A stretch of DNA of 64,000 nucleotides from Bacillus cereus ATCC 14579 (GTDB lineage Bacteria; Bacillota; Bacilli; Bacillales; Bacillaceae_G): assembly GCF_000007825.1 (NCBI RefSeq), contig NC_004722.1:4380501-4444500 (forward strand), in the 5' to 3' direction. The position numbers were made by a program, and so were the translations under genes. Position 1 is the stretch's first letter. Every line of letters starts with the position of its first letter. Below, piece by piece: positions 61,350 through 64,000 of the stretch. The notes beneath the pieces are model-generated. The model ran no database searches and was not told the origin of the DNA. It saw only the letters and a program-made list of their open reading frames with translations.

Positions 61350-62159
61350 TTATTCTTTTTCTAAATGAATATGCTTCACATTTTCAATCGGTTGACCGAA
61401 CCATTTTGATGCAATTTCTTTAAACAAGCCTATTTTTCCTGTTGTTAAGAAGAGATGATCGCTTTGTTCTTCTCCTTCATTCAACATTTTACTATGATAT
61501 AAGATTGTACTTACTTCACGTGCTGTTTCATCACCAGAACTAATTAGTTGCACTTTATCTCCCATTACTTTTTTAATAACAGGTCCTAAAATCGGATAAT
61601 GTGTACACCCTAATATAAGTGTATCAATATCGGTACTTTTCAGTGGTTGCAACGTTTCTCTTACAACTTCATACGCCATTTCACTTTCGAAATTCCCACT
61701 CTCTACAAGTTCAACGAAAGGTGGACAAGCTAAACTTTCTACCATAACACGGTTATTAATAGACTTTAACGCCTCTTCGTATGCACCACTTTTCACCGTT
61801 CCAATCGTTCCAATAATCCCAACGTGATACGTGTTTGTCACTTTTAAAGCTGTACGTGATCCTGGGTGAATAACTCCTACTACTGGAATTGGTAATTGTT
61901 TTTGCATCTCTTCTAATACAACTGCAGTTGCTGTATTACACGCAATAACTAACATTTTAATATTTAAGTCTAGTAAATGCTCTGTCATTTCCCACGTAAA
62001 TTGACGTACTTCTTCTCGAGAACGTGGACCATAAGGACAACGTGCTGTATCTCCTAAATATATGATACGCTCTTTCGGCAACTGACGAATTAATTCCTTC
62101 GCTACTGTTAAACCGCCAACTCCTGAATCGATAACACCGATTGCTCTATTCAACTTCAT
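61350..62159 (-). CDS. racE: Glutamate racemase
   Basis: The racemase makes D-glutamate for peptidoglycan (and poly-gamma-D-glutamate). Catalytic Cys residues are in [11 protein letters not shown] and [11 protein letters not shown]; the start [16 protein letters not shown] is canonical. The ATG at 62159 (MKLNRAIG) fits the family; the frame opens five codons earlier. Confidence 0.95.
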   Translation of the reverse strand: MKLNRAIGVIDSGVGGLTVAKELIRQLPKERIIYLGDTARCPYGPRSREEVRQFTWEMTEHLLDLNIKMLVIACNTATAVVLEEMQKQLPIPVVGVIHPGSRTALKVTNTYHVGIIGTIGTVKSGAYEEALKSINNRVMVESLACPPFVELVESGNFESEMAYEVVRETLQPLKSTDIDTLILGCTHYPILGPVIKKVMGDKVQLISSGDETAREVSTILYHSKMLNEGEEQSDHLFLTTGKIGLFKEIASKWFGQPIENVKHIHLEKE

Positions 62160-62317
62160 CACCCGTTTTCTCATTCATCATCTTTTATGTTTATCATTAT
62201 ATTTTACACACTTTAAGTTCGCTCACTTCAAATGCTTCTGTATGAAAATTTTCATTTTCCCATGTATAGACTAGGACCTTTTTTATTTTGCTCCTTTTTT
62301 TCGTAATTTGCAAGATA

Positions 62318-62354
62318 GAAAAATAACCGACCTTCTATAAGAAAGTCGGTTTCT
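62318..62354 (-). terminator. Terminator after the MFS gene
   Basis: AACCGACTTTC pairs with GAAGGTCGGTT and is followed by ATTTTT on the minus strand. Confidence 0.8.
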
Positions 62355-62372
62355 TCTATATAAAGTGCATAT

Positions 62373-63698
62373 TCATTGCTCCATCTTTTTTTGAAAAGAA
62401 GACATTCCCATTAATAAGAAGAAATGAGCAGCAATTAAAATGACGATCAAAATAAAATTCAATCGATAACTATTTGTAGATTCCATAATTTTGCTCGCTA
62501 CAGCTGGTCCAAATGCCATACCGAAAAAGTTAATTAAATTATATAAACCAAGACCGACTCCAACTTTAGCTGGATTTAATGTTTTCGGGATAAATGTGTT
62601 TAATGATACTTGAATTGCCGAATAACTCATAAATGTTAAAATAACCGCAAATAAAATAAAGAGTAAGTTCCCGTCCGGAATAATCCCTAAAATTAAAAAG
62701 CCAATGATCATAACTACAGAAGCTACATACATCATCTTCACATTCCCAAACGAAGGAATAATCTTTCCGGTAATAAAACTAGATACAATACCAAAGAGAG
62801 ATGCAATAAACAATACAATTCCAATAACGAATGGAGACAATCCATGTCCTCTTCCTAACAGTAATGGTAATAATAATAAACTGGCACATAACGCCACATT
62901 AATGATAAATCCGACCGCTATTAAACGAAGTAATGGTTTATTTGTAAATAACTCAATATCAATAAACGGCGACTCCGTTCTCTTCATATGAGCCTTAAAT
63001 AAAAATAGAAAAACAACAGATAACACAAAAAGCCAACTATTAATATTAACTCCTAATAAAATGGTCGTAATCAATACAAATAATAAAACTGCTCCAATGA
63101 AATCAAAGCGAAACACTTCATCTGTATGTCGCGCCTCTTCTGGCATAAATTTTACGAGTAAGAAAATACCAATCATTGAAATAACCATAAATAAAAATAA
63201 ATACGGCCACCCTAACGTATTTGTAATTGCCCCACCTACTAAAGGTCCAATACCAACCGCTAATGCAATAGAAGAACTAATCATTGCTAACGCACCTGGT
63301 TTTTTAGCTGGAGCAACTAATTTCGCCACCGCAATCATACTAAGCGCAATAAACGCTGCTCCGCCGCTCGCCTGCACTAACCTTGCGAAAATGATAATTT
63401 CATAAGATTGATTCACAAATCCAACAATAGAACCAGCTACAAATATGATAATAGAAATAATTAATAGTCTTTTTACACTGTAACGATCAGCCAGCTTTCC
63501 ATATATTATCGAACCAATACCGACAACTAAGGAATACCCTACTACAACCCAGCTTACTTTCGATTGACTAATTGATAAATCATTGGCAATATCCTCTAGC
63601 GCTACATTAAATAACACAGCGTTCATCGGTCCTAACAAAACAATAAAACATAATGTAAAAACAAACCATTTCGAATGGTTTCTTATATCTTTCCCCAT
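62373..63698 (-). CDS. MFS drug-efflux-type transporter (TetL/DHA2-like)
   Basis: The 441-residue protein is strongly hydrophobic, with 12 or more membrane segments. It carries the motif-A-like GKLADRYSVKRLL (after the second segment) and an antiporter-like ALAVGIGPLVGGAI segment. This fits proton-driven exporters of the tetracycline/multidrug type. AGGAGAG lies nine bases before the ATG at 63698. Substrate cannot be told. Confidence 0.85.
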   Translation of the reverse strand: MGKDIRNHSKWFVFTLCFIVLLGPMNAVLFNVALEDIANDLSISQSKVSWVVVGYSLVVGIGSIIYGKLADRYSVKRLLIISIIIFVAGSIVGFVNQSYEIIIFARLVQASGGAAFIALSMIAVAKLVAPAKKPGALAMISSSIALAVGIGPLVGGAITNTLGWPYLFLFMVISMIGIFLLVKFMPEEARHTDEVFRFDFIGAVLLFVLITTILLGVNINSWLFVLSVVFLFLFKAHMKRTESPFIDIELFTNKPLLRLIAVGFIINVALCASLLLLPLLLGRGHGLSPFVIGIVLFIASLFGIVSSFITGKIIPSFGNVKMMYVASVVMIIGFLILGIIPDGNLLFILFAVILTFMSYSAIQVSLNTFIPKTLNPAKVGVGLGLYNLINFFGMAFGPAVASKIMESTNSYRLNFILIVILIAAHFFLLMGMSSFQKKMEQ

Positions 63699-63859
63699 GT
63701 GTAACACTCTCCTGATTGCAATTTTAAAACTATCAAACTATAGATAAAAAAATGAACTTATTTAAATGTTGTATCACCACTAAACAACTTCATTAAATGT
63801 GTAAAAGTTGCTAATTTATCGCGCGATAAAGTGAAACTTTAATCAGTGAGGTTTGTGTT

Positions 63860-63981
63860 CATTCCCCACTGATTATTAGCCCTCACCAATCGGGCTTTTA
63901 CGGGCAGCCCAACCCCCACCTAAATTCTTTGCTTCCGCTGAATTTTGAGATGGAGGTCTTACTGCCCGTTAATGCGGGGTA
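63860..63981. repeat. bcr-type interspersed repeat, copy B
   Basis: This is the inverse-oriented relative of the repeat at 31816-31938: both share GGGGAATG/CATTCCCC at one end, TTACGGGC, CTTTGCTTC-GCTGA-TTTTGAG and TGGAGGTCTTACTGCCC. It lies past the MFS gene upstream region at the right edge. Confidence 0.8.
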
Positions 63982-64000
63982 AATTGAATTCGAAACGAAA

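Overview
The window is chromosomal DNA of a Bacillus cereus group member. The sporulation, heme, mre/min and protease genes, their order, the low GC content, the Gram-positive Shine-Dalgarno sites and the bcr-type repeats all fit. Almost every core gene is on the minus strand.

Layout. (1) 1-6211: start of an RNase G/E gene, spoIVFB-spoIVFA, minD-minC, mreD-mreC-mreB, then the 3' piece of radC. (2) About 6191-24901: an 18.7-kb Tn554-family element inserted inside radC, just before its catalytic HNHPSGDP motif. Its left arm carries three tyrosine-recombinase genes and a tnpC-like gene. Its cargo is a defence block read leftward: a half-size HsdS, hsdM, hsdS, hsdR (hsdM and hsdR are frameshifted), Thoeris thsA-thsB, a HEPN-like protein and a 42-aa membrane peptide. 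A separately promoted 37-aa ORF lies between the two parts. (3) 24902-50626: radC 5' piece, maf, spoIIB, folC, valS with a T-box leader, ysxE, spoVID, hemL-B-D-C-X-A, ohrR-ohr, engB, lonA, lonB, clpX, tig and a TPR gene. (4) 50.8-57.8 kb: a second accessory region with a PH-domain gene, gene remnants, and a DNA ADP-ribosylation cluster made of a NADAR-like protein, a UvrD-type helicase, a DarT-like toxin and a broken ADP-ribosylglycohydrolase. It ends at a decayed tRNA 3' fragment beside intact tRNA-Arg and tRNA-Gly. (5) 58.1-64.0 kb: ysnB, rdgB, rph, gerM, racE, an MFS exporter and a bcr-type repeat.

How the genes work together. The core genes cover cell shape and division, pro-sigmaK processing and spore coat formation, tetrapyrrole synthesis and protein quality control. 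The two accessory regions are devoted to immunity or toxin-antitoxin functions. In the first, Thoeris (TIR signal producer plus SIR2-SLOG NADase) is apparently intact next to a decaying type I restriction system. In the second, a DNA-modifying ADP-ribosyltransferase sits with two different ADP-ribose-removing families and a helicase, a combination I do not recognise as a described system.

All calls come from reading the sequence. No database search was run.
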